The notes under the pieces: generated by a model
Told to the model about the DNA's origin: nothing
Database searches by the model: none
Seen by the model: only the letters and a program-made list of their open reading frames with translations
Position numbers and translations under genes: made by a program
Part shown: positions 21,046-22,713 of the stretch, piece by piece
Layout of the letters: each line of letters starts with the position of its first letter
How positions within the stretch are numbered: the stretch's first letter is position 1
Assembly: GCA_041671025.1 (NCBI GenBank)
Contig: JBAZCI010000023.1
Coordinates: forward strand, 1-22,713
Source: JBAZCI01 sp041671025
Lineage (GTDB): Bacteria; Patescibacteriota; Patescibacteriia; UBA10025
Length of the DNA: 22,713 bases
Direction: 5' to 3'

Positions 21046-21354
21046 ATGATTAAAAAAGGCGATTCTGTCATTTTTATCTCCGGCAAGGACAAGGGAAAGA
21101 AAGGCAAAGTTCTTCAGGTGATGCCGCGCGCGGACCGTCTGGTAGTTGAAGGTTTGAACTTGATGGTCAAAAATGTCCGTCCCCGTAAGCAGGGGGAAAA
21201 GGGACAGATCGTGCGGTATAACGCTCCCGTGCATATGTCTAACGTTCTTCTTTTTTGCTCGAAATGCGGCAAAGGACGCAGGATGCGCTCGCTTATTCAA
21301 CGCGATGGTAAACGCATTCGCATTTGCGCAACATGTAAACAATCATTCTCATGA
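21046..21354 (+). CDS. rplX: 50S ribosomal protein L24, four-cysteine form
   Basis: Assembly-initiator protein with an N-terminal KOW domain (MIKKGDSVIFISGKDKGKKGKVLQV) binding the 5' end of 23S rRNA near the exit tunnel. 102 residues. The C-terminal part contains C71-S-K-C74 and C94-A-T-C97, forming a zinc-ribbon-like pair seen in many bacterial L24 proteins. The stop overlaps the rplE start (ATGA), so translation of the two is coupled. Confidence 0.97.
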   Translation: MIKKGDSVIFISGKDKGKKGKVLQVMPRADRLVVEGLNLMVKNVRPRKQGEKGQIVRYNAPVHMSNVLLFCSKCGKGRRMRSLIQRDGKRIRICATCKQSFS

Positions 21355-21896
21355 AATCACGATTTGCTACACTCTATACGACTTCCGTTCTCCCTGAGCT
21401 AAAAAAACGCTTTGGGTATAAGAATGTTAATGCTGCACCGCGTGTGGAAAAAGTTGTTATTAATATCGGCGTCGGCCGTCTTGCTCGGGATGAAAAAGTT
21501 GCAGAGCATATCCGGAAGAATTTGGAGTTGATCAGCGGCCAGCGTCCCGTTATTCGTAAGGCACGTAAGTCAATTGCGAGCTTCAAGCTTCGTGAGGGGA
21601 TGACCGTCGGCATGATGGTCACATTGCGCGGTAAGCGGATGTACGACTTTCTCGATAAGCTCGTCAATGTCATACTCCCTCGTATTCGCGACTTTCGTGG
21701 ACTTACACCGACAAGCATCGATCAGCGGGGAAATTTTTCCCTTGGTCTGCAGGAACAGGGTATTTTTCCTGAAATTGGTTCCGAAAATCTTGAGCCTCAG
21801 CACGGACTTCAGGTAACCGTCCAGACTACCGCAAAATCCTATGACGAAGGTCTCGCCCTTTTGCAGCTGCTCGGATTTCCATTTATTAAGGAATAA
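21351..21896 (+). CDS. rplE: 50S ribosomal protein L5
   Basis: Central-protuberance protein binding 5S rRNA and contacting P-site tRNA. 181 residues, normal. Key blocks are RVEKVVINIGVGRLARDEK, ISGQRPVIRKARKSIASFKLREG, and LPRIRDFRGLTPTSIDQRGNFSLG. The ATG overlaps the rplX stop by 4 bp and, unlike most starts here, is preceded by C, consistent with re-initiation by coupled ribosomes. rpsN follows after 8 bp. Confidence 0.98.
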   Translation: MKSRFATLYTTSVLPELKKRFGYKNVNAAPRVEKVVINIGVGRLARDEKVAEHIRKNLELISGQRPVIRKARKSIASFKLREGMTVGMMVTLRGKRMYDFLDKLVNVILPRIRDFRGLTPTSIDQRGNFSLGLQEQGIFPEIGSENLEPQHGLQVTVQTTAKSYDEGLALLQLLGFPFIKE

Positions 21897-21904
21897 TTTC
21901 CCGT

Positions 21905-22090
21905 ATGCCGAAAACATCACAAATTGCGCGCGCAGCCAAGAAACCAAAATTCTCTTCACGAATTGTGCGACGGTGTTTCCGATGCGGCCGACGTCGGGGA
22001 TATATGCGGAAGTTCAGACTGTGCAGGATTTGTTTCCGGGAATTAGCCAATAATGGCCAGATCCCAGGAATTACAAAATCAAGCTGGTAA
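21905..22090 (+). CDS. rpsN: 30S ribosomal protein S14, zinc (type Z)
   Basis: A short S14 of 61 residues in the small-subunit head. C24xxC27 (RRCFRCGRRRGYMRKF) and C40xxC43 (LCRICFREL) bind zinc; the end GQIPGITKSSW is typical. The long zinc-free type of E. coli is about 101 residues. Some Patescibacteria, Firmicutes and Actinobacteria use this form. It lies 8 bp after rplE and 14 bp before rpsH. Confidence 0.98.
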   Translation: MPKTSQIARAAKKPKFSSRIVRRCFRCGRRRGYMRKFRLCRICFRELANNGQIPGITKSSW

Positions 22091-22104
22091 ATTATTATAT
22101 ACGT

Positions 22105-22500
22105 ATGTTGACGACAGACCCAATTGCAGACATGATTACACGGATTCGCAATGCCAATATGGTCCATAAGGACGAATTGCTGATCCCTCATTCAAAAATG
22201 AAACTTGCTATCGCACGTATTCTTGAGCGTGAAGGATATGTTAAGGCTGTGGAAGAAAAAAAAGACAACAAACAGACATGGATCCATGTTTCGCTCAAGT
22301 ATGTGAAAGGTGAGCCGGTGATACGGGGTTTACGTCGTATCAGCACTCCTGGACGGCGGGTGTACAACGGTTATCAACATATTCCCGTGTCAACTCCTGA
22401 GTTAGGGATGGCGATCGTTTCTACATCGCAGGGAATCATGACAAGCCGAGAAGCGCGCAAAAAGAAAATCGGCGGTGAAATACTTTGTGAAATTTATTAA
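22105..22500 (+). CDS. rpsH: 30S ribosomal protein S8
   Basis: Primary 16S rRNA-binding protein and, in E. coli, repressor of the spc operon through the rplE region. 131 residues, normal. MLTTDPIADMITRIRNANMVHKDEL opens the protein; the C-terminal RNA-binding part reads VSTPELGMAIVSTSQGIMTSREARKKKIGGEILCEIY. 14 bp after rpsN, 3 bp before rplF. I did not find a clear S8-type hairpin around 21350. Confidence 0.98.
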   Translation: MLTTDPIADMITRIRNANMVHKDELLIPHSKMKLAIARILEREGYVKAVEEKKDNKQTWIHVSLKYVKGEPVIRGLRRISTPGRRVYNGYQHIPVSTPELGMAIVSTSQGIMTSREARKKKIGGEILCEIY

Positions 22501-22503
22501 TAT

Positions 22504-22713
22504 ATGTCCCGAATAGGTAAAGTCCCCATTCCCATACCAGCCGGTGTAACGGTCGCACATGCAGACTCGTACGTTTCAGTTAAGGGTCCAAAAGGAGAGC
22601 TGAAACAATCGGTTCCATTGCACGTGAAGTGCGTGATTGAAGCTCAAACCGTGCAGATTAGCGTATCAAACCCGGATGTAAAGGATCAGCGGGCTCTGTG
22701 GGGTCTCATGCGC
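22504..22713 (+). CDS. rplF: 50S ribosomal protein L6, 5' part
   Basis: The first 70 codons are present and the rest is beyond the window. MSRIGKVPIPIPAGVTV is the classic L6 start, followed by VSVKGPKGELKQSVP and, at the edge, DQRALWGLMR, where the family has a conserved Ala-LeuGly/Trp-Gly-Thr turn. L6 binds the sarcin-ricin loop base, where the elongation factors work. Starts 3 bp after rpsH with T before ATG. Confidence 0.97.
   Translation, partial: MSRIGKVPIPIPAGVTVAHADSYVSVKGPKGELKQSVPLHVKCVIEAQTVQISVSNPDVKDQRALWGLMR

Noticed and set aside
1..22713. CRISPR arrays, insertion sequences, integrases, rRNA genes
   Set aside because: I looked for regular short repeats, transposase or integrase motifs and rRNA signatures and saw none. 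The only sizeable repeat is the tRNA-Pro duplication.

Overview
The window is a piece of a bacterial chromosome carrying the str, S10 and spc ribosomal-protein clusters plus about 9 kb of upstream flank. I favour a Patescibacteria/CPR bacterium of the Parcubacteria type. The reasons are small genes, Thr/Asn-rich linkers in a membrane-anchored protein, a zinc-type S14, charged extensions on several ribosomal proteins and an almost complete absence of Shine-Dalgarno (SD) sequences. This assignment is inference; no 16S rRNA is present.

Layout. 1-1003: 3' part of gatA. 1051-1698: a hydrophilic protein of unknown function. 1771-2643: a lone receiver-domain regulator and ndk on one promoter. 2648-4058: three unrecognised genes (a one-helix membrane peptide, a 49-residue zinc ribbon and a membrane-anchored 281-residue protein), each with its own signals; the last two have textbook SD sites, unlike the rest of the window. 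4127-4423: a promoter, tRNA-Pro(GGG) and a tandem duplicate of its 3' two-thirds interrupted by an 89-bp hairpin-rich insert. 4448-6596: a DUF4342 protein and a MacB/FtsX-type ABC exporter (permease broken by one missing base, then ATPase). 6642-8322: a 544-residue unknown protein. 8398-8677: rpmB (L28) on the minus strand. 8666-9304: a site-2-type M50 peptidase.

9341-13567 is the str operon: promoter, leader hairpin with U-tract, rpsL, rpsG, an intruding unknown gene, fusA and a membrane-anchored protein. 13608-15420: three tandem promoters, tuf and rpsJ. 15421-15625 is a structured leader-like region, followed by rplC-rplD-rplW-rplB-rpsS-rplV-rpsC-rplP-rpmC-rpsQ-rplN-rplX-rplE-rpsN-rpsH-rplF (cut by the window end). 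The order is the standard bacterial one, and the products build the ribosome and drive elongation.

Three cross-cutting observations stand out. First, 30 of 35 start codons I assigned are preceded directly by T (TATG) with no SD. Second, gatA, the permease and rpsC each read as if one base is missing, twice from a short G run and once from a T run, which looks like assembly error. Third, L23 and L22, neighbours at the peptide exit tunnel, carry long charged extensions, and L23 begins with a possible amphipathic membrane-binding helix.
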